In this document: in pieces, positions 42,904 to 51,303 of the stretch
Layout: each line of letters opens with the position of its first letter
Numbering within the stretch: position 1 is the first letter of the stretch
Source of the DNA: Methylobacterium sp. Leaf108
Lineage (GTDB): Bacteria > Pseudomonadota > Alphaproteobacteria > Rhizobiales > Beijerinckiaceae
Direction of reading: 5' to 3'
Length of the DNA: 64,000 nt
Assembly (NCBI RefSeq): GCF_001423265.1
Contig: NZ_LMND01000032.1
Location: 63,149 to 127,148, forward strand
Notes under the pieces: model-generated
Told to the model about the DNA's origin: nothing
Seen by the model: only the letters and a program-made list of their open reading frames with translations
Database searches by the model: none
Made by a program: the position numbers and the translations under genes

Positions 42904-43353
42904 GTGGGCCTATATCGGATCGCGGACCTCGACCCGGCCGGGCTTATCCCCATCCCGATCATGGGACCTGCGCTATGCGCCGGCTTCCCTTCGCCGGCCG
43001 ACGACTTCCTAGAAGGGGCATTGGAGCTGCCACGCTGGCTCGCCCCCAACCCGCCGGCCACCTTCGCCTGGAACATCTCGGGCGATTCGATGCGGGCTGC
43101 CGGCATCTTCGACCGGGACCTCGCGGTGGTGGACCGCAGCCTGAAGGCCGGCAACGGCAGCGTGGTCGTGGCGGCGATCGACGGTGAGATGTCGATCAAG
43201 CGTCTGCGCATCGAGGGGAACGTCGCGCGGCTGGCTTTCGACAACCCGGATCTCCCGGCTTTTGCGGTCCAAGAGGCGGCCGAGGGCGAAATCTGGGGGG
43301 TGGTCCGCTTCACCATCCGCTGGCACGTCGCGCGCGCTGGGCTGGTGCGATGA
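42904..43353 (+). CDS. umuD: UmuD-like SOS peptidase S24 subunit
   Basis: The 149-residue product starts at GTG 42904. It has the self-cleavage site in CAGFPSPADDF (Ala26-Gly27), the nucleophile in GDSM (Ser62) and the general base Lys99 (SIKR), all at family spacing. RecA-stimulated self-cleavage would give UmuD', the accessory subunit of DNA polymerase V. It is coupled to umuC by ATGA and preceded by a LexA box. Confidence 0.92.
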   Translation: MGLYRIADLDPAGLIPIPIMGPALCAGFPSPADDFLEGALELPRWLAPNPPATFAWNISGDSMRAAGIFDRDLAVVDRSLKAGNGSVVVAAIDGEMSIKRLRIEGNVARLAFDNPDLPAFAVQEAAEGEIWGVVRFTIRWHVARAGLVR

Positions 43354-44642
43354 GCCGCGCCATCGCGCTGATCGACGGCAACAGCTTCTACTGCTCCTGC
43401 GAACGCGTATTCGACCCCAAGCTCGCCCGAGTGCCGGTGATCGTGCTGTCCAACAACGATGGCTGCGCCATCGCCCGGACGGCCGAGGCCAAGGCGCTCG
43501 GGATCAAGATGGGCGATCCGTTCTTCAAGATCCGCGAGCAGTGCCGGCGCGACGGGGTGCGCGTGTTCTCCTCGAACTACACCCTCTACGGCGACATGAG
43601 CGCCCGGACGAACGCGGTGTACCGCGACTTCGCGCCGGCGGTGGAGATCTACTCCATCGACGAGAGCTTCCTCGAGCTGTCCGACGTGCATCCCGACCGG
43701 CGCGTCGAGTTCGCCCGCGATCTGCGCGCGACCGTCCGGGCTTGGACCGGCATTCCGACGTGCGTCGGGATCGGACCGACGAAGACCCTGGCCAAGCTGG
43801 CCAACCACATCGCCAAGTCCATTCCCGACCTCGACGGCGTCTGCGACCTGTCCGACGAGGAAGAGCGCGCGGCCTGGCTCTGCCGCATCCACGTCGGCGA
43901 GGTCTGGGGCATCGGCCGGGCGTCGCTCGCCAAGCTCGAGGCCATGGGCGTCGACTCGGTGGCCGACCTACGCGACCTCGACCCCCGGCCGGTGCGCAAG
44001 GCGATGACGGTGGTGGGCGAGCGCATCATCCACGAGCTGCGCGGGCTGTCCTGCCTGCCGCTCGAACTGATGCCGGCCCAGCGAAAGGGCTGCGCGGTGA
44101 CCCGCTCGTTCTCCCGCCGCGTCACCGAGCGCGCCGTGCTGGAGCAGGCGGTGGCGGCGCACGCGACCCGCCTCGGCGAGAAGCTCCGGCGCGGCGGCCT
44201 CGGCACGTCCCACGTCACCGTCTTCTACCACACCAGCACCCACGACCGCGGCGACCCGATGCGTTCCGTCTCCACCACCGTGACGCTGCCGGAGGCGACC
44301 AACGACACGCTCGCGCTGATCGCCGCGGCCCGGCACGGCGTCGATCGCACCTGGCGCGAGGCGCCGGAGGGCCGCCCCTGGCGCTACTCCAAGGCCGGCG
44401 TCGTCACCACCGACCTGATGCTACTCGACGCCAGCCCGCGGGCGCTGATCGGCCAGCTCGACCGCGAGCGCAGTGGTCCGCTGATGGCGGCCATGGACGC
44501 CTGCAATGCCCGCTTCGGCCGCGGGAGCGTCGTGCCGGCGCGGGCCGGGCTGGTGGAGAAGCGAAAGTGGTCGACGAAGTTCGAGATGCGGAGCCCGCGT
44601 TACACGACACAGGTGGCCGAATTGCCGACGGCGCATGCTTAG
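43350..44642 (+). CDS. umuC: DNA polymerase V catalytic subunit UmuC
   Basis: The 430-residue product is a Y-family polymerase: ALIDGNSFYCSCE with the first catalytic Asp, NNDGCAIARTAEAKALGI, VEIYSIDESFLEL with the second acidic pair, and GIGPTKTLAKLANHIAK in the thumb. The C-terminus has the DUF4113-type KWSTKFEMRSPRYTT segment. It carries out translesion synthesis with UmuD'. Length is normal for the family. In a prophage it may aid survival after the damage that induces lysis. Confidence 0.94.
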   Translation: MSRAIALIDGNSFYCSCERVFDPKLARVPVIVLSNNDGCAIARTAEAKALGIKMGDPFFKIREQCRRDGVRVFSSNYTLYGDMSARTNAVYRDFAPAVEIYSIDESFLELSDVHPDRRVEFARDLRATVRAWTGIPTCVGIGPTKTLAKLANHIAKSIPDLDGVCDLSDEEERAAWLCRIHVGEVWGIGRASLAKLEAMGVDSVADLRDLDPRPVRKAMTVVGERIIHELRGLSCLPLELMPAQRKGCAVTRSFSRRVTERAVLEQAVAAHATRLGEKLRRGGLGTSHVTVFYHTSTHDRGDPMRSVSTTVTLPEATNDTLALIAAARHGVDRTWREAPEGRPWRYSKAGVVTTDLMLLDASPRALIGQLDRERSGPLMAAMDACNARFGRGSVVPARAGLVEKRKWSTKFEMRSPRYTTQVAELPTAHA

Positions 44643-44680
44643 ATCCTGTCTATAAGGCTTGGGCGATCCGTCCGTGGGTC

Positions 44681-44770
44681 CGGGGTGAGCGTCAGGCACC
44701 CTCCCAACACCCACGATTCTCACCGCTCACCCAATAGCTAAGCTGTTCCACCCGTTATGAAACGACGCCT
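44681..44770 (+). repeat. left arm of a long inverted repeat (IS end)
   Basis: This arm matches the reverse complement of 46358-46448 over about 90 bases, with CTCACCC, CACCCTCCCA, CACCCACGAT and TAAGCTGTT all shared, and ends in CCGTTATGAAACG. It lies just after umuC. From here to 44980 there is AT-rich sequence and a GAGAGGTTGAGG ribosome site for the next gene. Confidence 0.8.
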
Positions 44771-44980
44771 CTGGGCGAGGAAAGATTTCCTGGGAAGATC
44801 ACCTTAGTGATCGTCATCTTTCTTATTCATAAGTTGCATAAACACAACACTATTGGAAAAAGGCGCGGCTTGCCCCGTCCATCTGACCAAAACGCAAAGA
44901 AACGCATTTATGCTGGCCGCCACTGATTCGCGGCAATTACAGTGCTGCACCTTTAACTAATCAGAGAGGTTGAGGCGCAT

Positions 44981-46357
44981 ATGGCATATTTTACTCGCAC
45001 ATATTCTCTAAGCTTCGCATCGGGTCGCCCAGGCGGAACGGGAACGGCCGATTTTACTGTTACAAGCGATGGGGACGGAGGCTCGACTGGAACCCCGGTG
45101 CTCTCGATCTCTGGCACGTATGACGGCTTGACAATCAAAAGCCTCAACCCAGACATACCAAGCACGGTTGGCTCTGGGCCCGGATTCAATAACGGTCTAG
45201 ATACAAACGGCCTTTATATTATTTTATCAAACGACGAATACGTAGAAATCTATAATCGCGGTCAACCCGACGAATTTAACGTTGGCGACTCATTTACTAA
45301 TACAGAAGCATCGGTGACGGATTACAGTGTTTGCTTTGTATCTGGAACGCTGATCAAAACCTCCCGCGGAAACATTTCAGTCGAGAATTTGGCAATCGCA
45401 GACCTCATCGTAACATCCTCTGGTGATCTGCGCCCCATCTGCTGGATTGGTCACCGGAAGGTGACCTGCCAGGGCCGCTCGGACCTCCTCCCAGTGCGCA
45501 TCGCCGCGCATGCCTTCGGCGAGGGGCGCCCCGCCCGCGACCTCTACGTCTCGCCCGCCCATGCCATCGCCGTTGACGTGCTTGGCGAGGTACTGATCCC
45601 GGCTTGCAGGCTCATCAACGGCACTACGGTCACGCAGGTGGATCGGGAAGAGGTCACCTACTGGCATGTCGAACTCGACAGTCACGACATCCTCTTGGCC
45701 GAAGGCCTGCCGGCCGAGACCTACCTCGATTGTGGCAACCGCCGCTTCTTCGCCAACGCGGACGCCACCGACCTTGCGGCCGCGCCCGATACCCGGCCGG
45801 AAGGACCGCTACCGTTCTGCCGACCGTTCCACGAAGCCGGGCCTCTAGTCGATCTGGTGCGTGCCCGTCTGCAGGATAGGGCTGTAACGCTCGGCTGGCG
45901 CACGGTCGAGGAGACTTTCGCGGGAATGCACCTCGTCGCCGACGGAAAGATCTTCCGCCCAGACGTGGAGGGTCTCACCGCCCGCTTCGTCCTGCCGGCG
46001 GACGCCCGCGACTTGCACCTCGTGTCCGAGACGAGCGTGCCGGCCCATGTTGTGCCGGGTTCGACCGACAACCGACGGCTCGGGCTGCCTCTGGCCTCGC
46101 TGACAATCGACGACGGCCTCACTGGCGCCCGCACGGTCGCCCTGGACGATCCCCGCCTCGGCGAGGGTTTCCACGTCGTCAATCACGGCGCGCGTTGGAC
46201 GGACGGCTCGGCGGTACTCCCAGCTGATTTGTGGGCAGGCTGCAAGAGTTTCTTCTTCCTGCGAGTGACGCTTGCCGGCCCGGCGCTGGCCCGGTGGATC
46301 GCACCGGGGGAGACGGCCGGCGTGGTCGATCTGGTTGAGGTCCGGCATCAGGCCTGA
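44981..46357 (+). CDS. Hint-domain protein
   Basis: The 458-residue product has a low-GC, Gly/Thr/Ser-rich N-terminal region of about 125 residues. A Hint_2-type domain follows: CFVSGTLIKTSRGNISVENL at about 128-147, then a WIGHRKV strand, YVSPAHAIAVD and a C-terminal strand region. Hint domains can self-cleave, but the usual C-terminal His-Asn pair of inteins is not clear here. The GC jump near 45400 suggests a mosaic gene. It sits exactly between two inverted IS arms; its stop touches the right arm. Confidence 0.8.
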   Translation: MAYFTRTYSLSFASGRPGGTGTADFTVTSDGDGGSTGTPVLSISGTYDGLTIKSLNPDIPSTVGSGPGFNNGLDTNGLYIILSNDEYVEIYNRGQPDEFNVGDSFTNTEASVTDYSVCFVSGTLIKTSRGNISVENLAIADLIVTSSGDLRPICWIGHRKVTCQGRSDLLPVRIAAHAFGEGRPARDLYVSPAHAIAVDVLGEVLIPACRLINGTTVTQVDREEVTYWHVELDSHDILLAEGLPAETYLDCGNRRFFANADATDLAAAPDTRPEGPLPFCRPFHEAGPLVDLVRARLQDRAVTLGWRTVEETFAGMHLVADGKIFRPDVEGLTARFVLPADARDLHLVSETSVPAHVVPGSTDNRRLGLPLASLTIDDGLTGARTVALDDPRLGEGFHVVNHGARWTDGSAVLPADLWAGCKSFFFLRVTLAGPALARWIAPGETAGVVDLVEVRHQA

Positions 46358-46448
46358 GCCCCCGTTTCATGACGGGTAAAACAGCTTAGCCATTGGATGA
46401 GCAGCAAGCATCGTGGGTGCTGGGAGGGTGTTTGACGCTCACCCCGCC
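46358..46448 (-). repeat. right arm of the long inverted repeat (IS end)
   Basis: It begins CCCCGTTTCATGACGGG right after the Hint stop codon and mirrors the left arm at 44681-44770. It leads into a transposase N-terminal fragment, so both arms are probably left ends of the same IS5-type element in opposite orientation. Confidence 0.8.
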
Positions 46449-46460
46449 CCCCCGATGTGA

Positions 46461-46562
46461 ATGCCCGCCGCCCGCGCCGAACGTGGCGAGAGCCTACTTG
46501 ACGCGACCAGCCTCAGCGATGCCGAGTGGAGAGTGCTCGCGCCGCTGCTGCATGAACCGGAG
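46461..46562 (+). pseudogene. IS5-family transposase N-terminal fragment
   Basis: The frame reads LSDAEWRVLAPLLHEPES after a short lead. This is the typical N-terminus of IS5-type transposases (DUF4096). It runs into unrelated AT-rich sequence at about 46563 and stops at 46679, so the catalytic DDE part is gone. Confidence 0.75.
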
Positions 46563-46673
46563 TCCAGCCCCAAAATGACGAAAAGCCCTTTGCAAACTCG
46601 CTCTAAGCCATTGATTTATAATGGTCTCAAAACTTTACATTTTGCAGAATTATGCAGCAAATTCAACGAATTA

Positions 46674-46733
46674 GACTAGCTTGAGGTGCTAGTCCTGCAA
46701 GGGGTGGAGGTTCGAGTCCTCTTGGCCGCACCA
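46674..46733 (+). other. tRNA-Leu(GAG) 3' fragment, probable attR
   Basis: CTAGC-TTGAGGT-GCTAG is an anticodon arm with anticodon GAG. A variable arm, a T arm (GGAGG-TTCGAGT-CCTC) and the 3' acceptor with CCA follow. The acceptor 5' strand and D arm are missing; upstream is AT-rich phage-like sequence with small palindromes (TGCAgaattaTGCA). Tyrosine integrases often use this part of a tRNA, and integration leaves such a fragment at one end. To its right chromosomal genes begin. Confidence 0.8.
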
Positions 46734-46763
46734 ACTCTTCTGTCCTCGACGACAGGGAGTTGG
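46731..46763 (+). terminator. hairpin after the tRNA fragment
   Basis: CCAACTC pairs with GAGTTGG and, inside it, CTGTC with GACAG. It is probably the original terminator of the tRNA-Leu gene, although no T tract follows. Confidence 0.5.
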
Positions 46764-46954
46764 TGCAAGACGATCCGGTTGCCGGCGACCGTGGTTCGAC
46801 GCCGCTCCGAACCGAGGAGCGGTCCGGTGTCCGAAGCCCGCGCCATCATCACGAGCAACCCGACGAGACGGTCCGTCGCCTGGATGGTGTACCTGGGTGC
46901 GAACCGGGCGGCGACGGGTCGGTTGTCTTTTTGCACCCACAGCGAGGACGACCG

Positions 46955-47197
46955 ATGATCCGCCTGTCCCATGCGGCCCTTCTGCTGATCGCGGTCGCGC
47001 TGCCGGCGAGCCTGCCGGTTCCGGCGATGGCCCAGAGTCCGGCCAAGGACTACCTGTTCCAGGAACAGCGCTTCAGCCGGGCCTGCCGGCCGCCGCTCAA
47101 ATACGCGGCCGGGGCGTGCGTGCGCCGTTGTCCCGCAGGTTACGAGGACATGGGCCGCACCTGCCGGCAGCGCAGCATGAGAGGCGGCGGCTGGTAG
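46955..47197 (+). CDS. small secreted Cys-rich protein
   Basis: The 80-residue product has a signal peptide (IRLSHAALLLIAVALPASLP, cleavage near AMAQ) and four cysteines in the mature part (RACRPP, GACVRRCPAG, GRTCRQ), which could form two disulfides. It is the first chromosomal gene after attR. Family unknown. Confidence 0.7.
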   Translation: MIRLSHAALLLIAVALPASLPVPAMAQSPAKDYLFQEQRFSRACRPPLKYAAGACVRRCPAGYEDMGRTCRQRSMRGGGW

Positions 47198-47321
47198 CCG
47201 CGGCGCCCGCACCGGCCTCCGACAACGCCCGCGGAACGAGAGCCCCCGTCTCCCGGCGCAGCGTCCAGGCCGCTCGACCCTAGCCATCCCTCGTCGGCGA
47301 TCCTGCTCGATCCGCTCTCGA

Positions 47322-47365
47322 CGAACGACAGAACGGCGCCCCCTGCGGCGCCGTTCTGTCGTTCG
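47322..47365. repeat. 19-bp perfect stem-loop
   Basis: CGAACGACAGAACGGCGCC at 47322-47340 is exactly complementary to 47347-47365 around a six-base loop. No T tract follows on either side. It lies in the 334-base gap between the Cys-rich gene and the cytochrome gene; a bidirectional terminator is the simplest reading. Confidence 0.75.
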
Positions 47366-47531
47366 CACGCCTGCGCGTCACACAGGGAACGGAAAACCTT
47401 CCCGCACGATGCCGATGCTATCCTTAATCCACCCAACAACTGCGGCAAGATGCCCCATCTGGTACCGGAGGCCTGGGCGGCGACGGGGAGAACCACAGGT
47501 AGAGCCGGGCCAACACGAAAAGAGGAAACCC

Positions 47532-47897
47532 ATGCGCCACCTGCTCCTCAACCTCGCCGTCCTGCTCGCGCTTCCCGTCGCCGCCCAGGCCCAGGATGCC
47601 GGAGACCCTGCCGCCGGCGAGAAGGCGTTCACCGCCTGCAAGGCCTGCCATCAGGTCGGCAAAAACGGCGTCGGTCCCAATCTCGTCGGCGTCGTCGGCC
47701 GCAAGGCCGCGAGCTACGACGGCTACACCTATTCGGCGGCGCTCAAGGCGGCCGACATCACCTGGGACGACGCCAACCTGCACGCATGGCTGAAGAACCC
47801 GAAGGCCAAGGTTCCCGGGACCAAGATGATCTTCGCGGGCTATCCCGACGACAAGAAGATCGACGACGTCATCGCCTACCTGAAGACGCTGAAGTGA
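47532..47897 (+). CDS. class I cytochrome c, periplasmic
   Basis: The 121-residue product has a signal peptide (HLLLNLAVLLALPVAAQAQ), one heme site CKACH and the axial Met in the GTKMIF segment, followed by DVIAYLKTLK. This is the cytochrome c2/c550 layout, a soluble electron carrier of the periplasm. In methylotrophs related proteins take electrons from methanol dehydrogenase, but nothing here proves that role. Confidence 0.88.
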   Translation: MRHLLLNLAVLLALPVAAQAQDAGDPAAGEKAFTACKACHQVGKNGVGPNLVGVVGRKAASYDGYTYSAALKAADITWDDANLHAWLKNPKAKVPGTKMIFAGYPDDKKIDDVIAYLKTLK

Positions 47898-48003
47898 GCG
47901 GCGGCCCGGACCGGGACCAGGCCGGCTCCCGGCCATAGCGACGGGAGGGGCGGGACGGATCGGCCGTCCCGCCGAGGCGCGACACGGGCCGGGCCCCGTC
48001 CGG

Positions 48004-48198
48004 TCACTCGCGGAGCTCGTTCACCAGCTCGAGACGGGTGCCTTTCGCCAGGGCCAGGCCGACCTCGTAGAGGAGGAGGTCGATGAGTTCGCGCATCGAG
48101 GCCGTCCCGGCCTCCTCGATCACCGCACGGGCGGCCATGCAGTGATCCGCGAGGATCTCGAGGGCGTCGTCGGACTGGATCATCTGGGTTGCGGCCAT
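48004..48198 (-). CDS. small protein downstream of the AHL synthase
   Basis: The 64-residue helical product (DDALEILADHCMAARAVIEEAG, LIDLLLYEVGLALAKGTRLE) starts at ATG 48198 with a GAGGAA site. A GTG at 48231 overlapping the synthase stop is possible. It is cotranscribed with the synthase gene; a role in signal synthesis or its control is inferred from position only. Confidence 0.6.
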   Translation of the reverse strand: MAATQMIQSDDALEILADHCMAARAVIEEAGTASMRELIDLLLYEVGLALAKGTRLELVNELRE

Positions 48199-48227
48199 GG
48201 TGTGGAATTCCTCATCAGGGGCGGCGA

Positions 48228-48851
48228 TCACGCCGCGAGATACTGGACGACGGGGGCGAGGACGGAGCCGGTGTCGCCGCGGACGCCGCGAAGGCGGGCC
48301 AGGGTGCGGGCGTCGAATTCGGCGGTGGCGGCCAGGATGTCCTCACCGCTGATCCGTTGCGGCAAGCCCAGCGGACGTGCCCGGAAATGCAGCTGCACCA
48401 CGTGCAGCAGGTAGAGGGTCGGCATCTGCAGCACGAGCTGGCGCACGCCGCTGGCCAGGCCCCATTCGACGATTCCCGTCAGGAGCGCGATGGAGACCGG
48501 GTTGACGGCCTTGCCCCGCGCCCGGTGCGAACGGGCGACCGCCTGCCGGGTCCACTCCCAGGTGTCGGTGCCGCAGGGGCGCTCACCCTCACAGAGTTGC
48601 GGCATCACGTCCGACAGGAGATGCGGCCGCGTCGTCGGCAAGAGCCGGCTATAGCCGATGACCCGTTCGTCCTCCATGGCCAGAAAATGCACGGCCTGCG
48701 GCGTATCGAACTGATCGATCTCGCGACAATCCGGCTTGGCAAGATCGGTCCACTTCTTTTCGACGACGAAGACCTCATGACGTAGACGCCATACCTGCTC
48801 CATCGCATCGGAATACTGATGTGCATTACCGGGCGTAACGATATGGATCAT
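48228..48851 (-). CDS. acyl-homoserine-lactone synthase (LuxI family)
   Basis: The 207-residue product has the LuxI invariant residues at canonical spacing: Arg24, Phe28, Trp34, Glu44, Asp46, Asp49 and Arg69 (WRLRHEVFVVEKKW, CREIDQFD, GYSRLLP). It makes an acyl-homoserine lactone from S-adenosylmethionine and acyl-ACP. A lux-type dyad lies 54 bases upstream. No luxR gene is in the window. The long frame back to 49934 is shadow of kdsA. Confidence 0.93.
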   Translation of the reverse strand: MIHIVTPGNAHQYSDAMEQVWRLRHEVFVVEKKWTDLAKPDCREIDQFDTPQAVHFLAMEDERVIGYSRLLPTTRPHLLSDVMPQLCEGERPCGTDTWEWTRQAVARSHRARGKAVNPVSIALLTGIVEWGLASGVRQLVLQMPTLYLLHVVQLHFRARPLGLPQRISGEDILAATAEFDARTLARLRGVRGDTGSVLAPVVQYLAA

Positions 48852-48904
48852 GTTCGAGCCTCCGCGTTCGAGGCTTGTCTCGCATGTTGCTTCAGCGGCG
48901 CGTA

Positions 48905-48920
48905 CTACGGGAATCCGTAG
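48905..48920. promoter_or_regulatory. lux-type box
   Basis: CTACGGGAATCCGTAG is a dyad with six-base arms and fits CT-N12-AG. It lies 54 bases before the synthase start and between it and kdsA, as expected for LuxR-type autoinduction. Confidence 0.65.
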
Positions 48921-49073
48921 GGCGGGGCCGACGCGTGGCGGCGCGCCCCGCCCGGCTGTGCTATCCCTCGCGGCACGTTCGACTGCGCGCGTCCATACGG
49001 CTTCGAGCCCGGGCACGGGCGCGCCCCACCCCAGGTGACGCCGCCCCGCTGCGAGGCGGCACCGGAAGGCACC

Positions 49074-49904
49074 ATGACCCAGACGAAAACCGTGATGGTC
49101 GGCGATGTCGCGATCGGGGGGCAGAGGCCCTTCGTCTTGATCAGCGGCCCCTGCCAGCTGGAGAGCCTCGAGCATGCCCGCATGATGGCCGAGGGGATCG
49201 CCGCGGCCTGCGCCCCGACGGGGACGCCCTTCATCTTCAAGGCGAGCTACGACAAGGCCAACCGGTCGTCGATCTCCACCGAGCGTGGCCTCGGCCTGGA
49301 CGAGGGGCTGCGCATCCTCGACCGGATCGGCCGGGAATTCGGCTGCCCGGTCCTCACCGACGTGCACGACGCGGGACAATGCTCTGCCGCGGCCGAAGTC
49401 TGCCACGTGTTGCAGATCCCCGCCTTCCTGTGCCGGCAGACCGACCTTTTGCTCGCCGCGGGCCGGACCGGGCGCGCGGTCAACGTCAAGAAGGGGCAGT
49501 TCCTCGCGCCCTGGGACATGGGGAACGTGGCCGCCAAGATCGCCTCGACCGGCAACGAGAACATCCTCCTGTGCGAGCGGGGCACGTCGTTCGGCTACAA
49601 CACCCTGGTCACCGATTTCCGGGGACTGCCGACCATGGAGCGCACCGGCTACCCGGTGGTGTTCGACGCCACCCATTCGGTGCAGCAGCCCGGCGGCCAG
49701 GGCACCACCTCCGGCGGACAGCGCGAGTTCGCTCCGGTCCTCGCCCGCGCCGCCGTGGCGGTCGGCGTCTCGGCCCTGTTCATCGAGACCCACCAGGACC
49801 CCGACAACGCCCCCAGCGATGGGCCCAACATGATTCCCCTCGACGAGATGCGAGGGTTGATCGGCAGGCTGGCCGCTTACGACCGGCTGACGAAGGCCGC
49901 CTGA
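49074..49904 (+). CDS. kdsA: 3-deoxy-8-phosphooctulonate synthase
   Basis: The 276-residue product has the KDO8P synthase motifs: FVLISGPCQLES, FKASYDKANRSS, VLTDVHD, LCRQTDLL, VNVKKGQFLAPWDM, LCERGTSFGYNTLV and VVFDATHSVQQPGG near the end. It condenses phosphoenolpyruvate with arabinose-5-phosphate for the lipopolysaccharide core. ATG 49074 with GGAAGG upstream gives the usual N-terminus. It is divergent from the AHL synthase. The catalytic set appears complete. Confidence 0.96.
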   Translation: MTQTKTVMVGDVAIGGQRPFVLISGPCQLESLEHARMMAEGIAAACAPTGTPFIFKASYDKANRSSISTERGLGLDEGLRILDRIGREFGCPVLTDVHDAGQCSAAAEVCHVLQIPAFLCRQTDLLLAAGRTGRAVNVKKGQFLAPWDMGNVAAKIASTGNENILLCERGTSFGYNTLVTDFRGLPTMERTGYPVVFDATHSVQQPGGQGTTSGGQREFAPVLARAAVAVGVSALFIETHQDPDNAPSDGPNMIPLDEMRGLIGRLAAYDRLTKAA

Positions 49905-50336
49905 CCGGTGGCGCCGACGGGGACGAACGGCCAAGGCCTCATGGTTTCGCCGTCTTGCAGGGGGAAGGGGAGGGGCGGCTCAGGGTCCGGGTGCCCGTCC
50001 GACACGAGGATTGCCAAGAAGGCCAGGCTTTCGGCCCGCATGACCTTCGAGCCTGGCTGAAGGAGCGCTGAATCGGCGATGCCCTCGAACAGACGCCACT
50101 TATCGATCGGACCCTGCATCATCCCGCTTGAAATACGCCGCCCGAACGGCTTTTTGGGGCTGGCGGAACCTCGCGATCTCCTGCGAGGGACCCCGACCAC
50201 CCACGACGACGGGCATGTCCTCGCCGACGGCGGCATCCGCAATCCTCGCGGCCGGCTTGCGCGACATTGCGTCGAGTCGCATCCGCCCTGCCGAACCTGA
50301 AGCTTTGTCGGTCCTGAAGAAGAGATTGTGCCCGCG
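49905..50336. other. intergenic region without a supported gene
   Basis: Several open frames exist on both strands, including 49877-50356 minus, but none has family features or a good ribosome site. Because a TerC gene follows, I looked for a manganese (yybP-ykoY) riboswitch and could not convince myself of one. Confidence 0.4.
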
Positions 50337-51098
50337 ATGGATTTCAGCAGCCCCACCTTCTACCTGTCGGTCCTCCAGATCATCTGGATCGACCTCCTGC
50401 TCTCAGGCGACAACGCGGTGGTGATCGCCCTCGCCGTGCGGGGTCTTCCGGCACACCAGCGCAAGGTCGGCATCTGGCTCGGCGCCGGGGCCGCCGTGCT
50501 TCTGCGCATGATCTTCGCCGGCCTGATCTCCTACCTGCTCAACGTCCCCTTCCTGAAGGTGGTCGGCGCCCTGCTGCTTCTCTGGATCGCGATCAAGCTG
50601 GTGGTCGGCGAGGAGGAGGAGGAGACCGACATCGCGACGTCGGGCACGATGTGGAAGGCCGTCTGGACGATCGTCGTCGCCGACGCCGTCATGAGCCTCG
50701 ACAACGTCATCGCCATCGCCGCCGCCGCCAAGGGGCACTACGAGCTCTTCATCTTCGGCCTGCTGCTGTCGGTTCCCCTGGTGGTGTTCGGAGCGACCCT
50801 GGTCTCGAACATCCTCAAGCGCTACCCGGCCATCGTCTGGGCCGGCGGCGCACTCCTCGGCTGGGTCGCCGGCGAGATGTTCATCGGCGACAACTTCCTG
50901 CTCACCTACCTGCAGCCGCACCTGCCGGCCTACATCGTGGCCAACCCCCATTCGGAGGGCTACCTCATGAGCATCGGCCTGCTGCACTACGGCGTCGCGG
51001 CCCTGGGCGTGCTGATCGTCCTCGCGGTCGGCCTCATCATCGTGAAGCGCAAGGGCGGGCACCATGGGTCGTCGGCCCTGTCGGAGACCGTCCGCTAA
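50337..51098 (+). CDS. TerC family integral membrane protein
   Basis: The 253-residue product has seven or so membrane helices. Both conserved acidic intramembrane motifs are present: LLSGDNAVVIALA near the start and ADAVMSLDNVIAIAA in the middle. A short acidic cytoplasmic loop (GEEEEET) lies between them. TerC proteins are linked to metal (manganese, calcium) export or metal supply to secreted enzymes, and some to tellurite resistance. I took ATG 50337; GTG 50328 is the alternative. Confidence 0.9.
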   Translation: MDFSSPTFYLSVLQIIWIDLLLSGDNAVVIALAVRGLPAHQRKVGIWLGAGAAVLLRMIFAGLISYLLNVPFLKVVGALLLLWIAIKLVVGEEEEETDIATSGTMWKAVWTIVVADAVMSLDNVIAIAAAAKGHYELFIFGLLLSVPLVVFGATLVSNILKRYPAIVWAGGALLGWVAGEMFIGDNFLLTYLQPHLPAYIVANPHSEGYLMSIGLLHYGVAALGVLIVLAVGLIIVKRKGGHHGSSALSETVR

Positions 51099-51303
51099 GC
51101 GGGTTCAAGGAATGTGGTGACGGGGGTTCCCGAAGGAGACCCGCGTCCGATCGTGAACCCGGGCGGACGACGTGTCGGCCTGCCAACGCGTGTCTGCCGA
51201 GGGTCCCTGGTCCGGGACTGCCGTGCGCCCGGGCCTTCTCGGCGACGGGGGTACGGTTTCTCAACCTCTTGCGGCCAGGATTCCAGCCGCGGAGGAGCCA
51301 GCC

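Noticed and set aside
46360..46680. Complete IS5 element
   Set aside because: Only the end and a transposase N-terminal piece remain; the catalytic part is missing.
50100..50336. Manganese riboswitch before the TerC gene
   Set aside because: The expected conserved core of yybP-ykoY RNA could not be recognised by eye.
49877..50356. 159-residue minus-strand frame between kdsA and the TerC gene
   Set aside because: No recognisable domain or ribosome site, and it overlaps the end of kdsA; kept only as an open frame.
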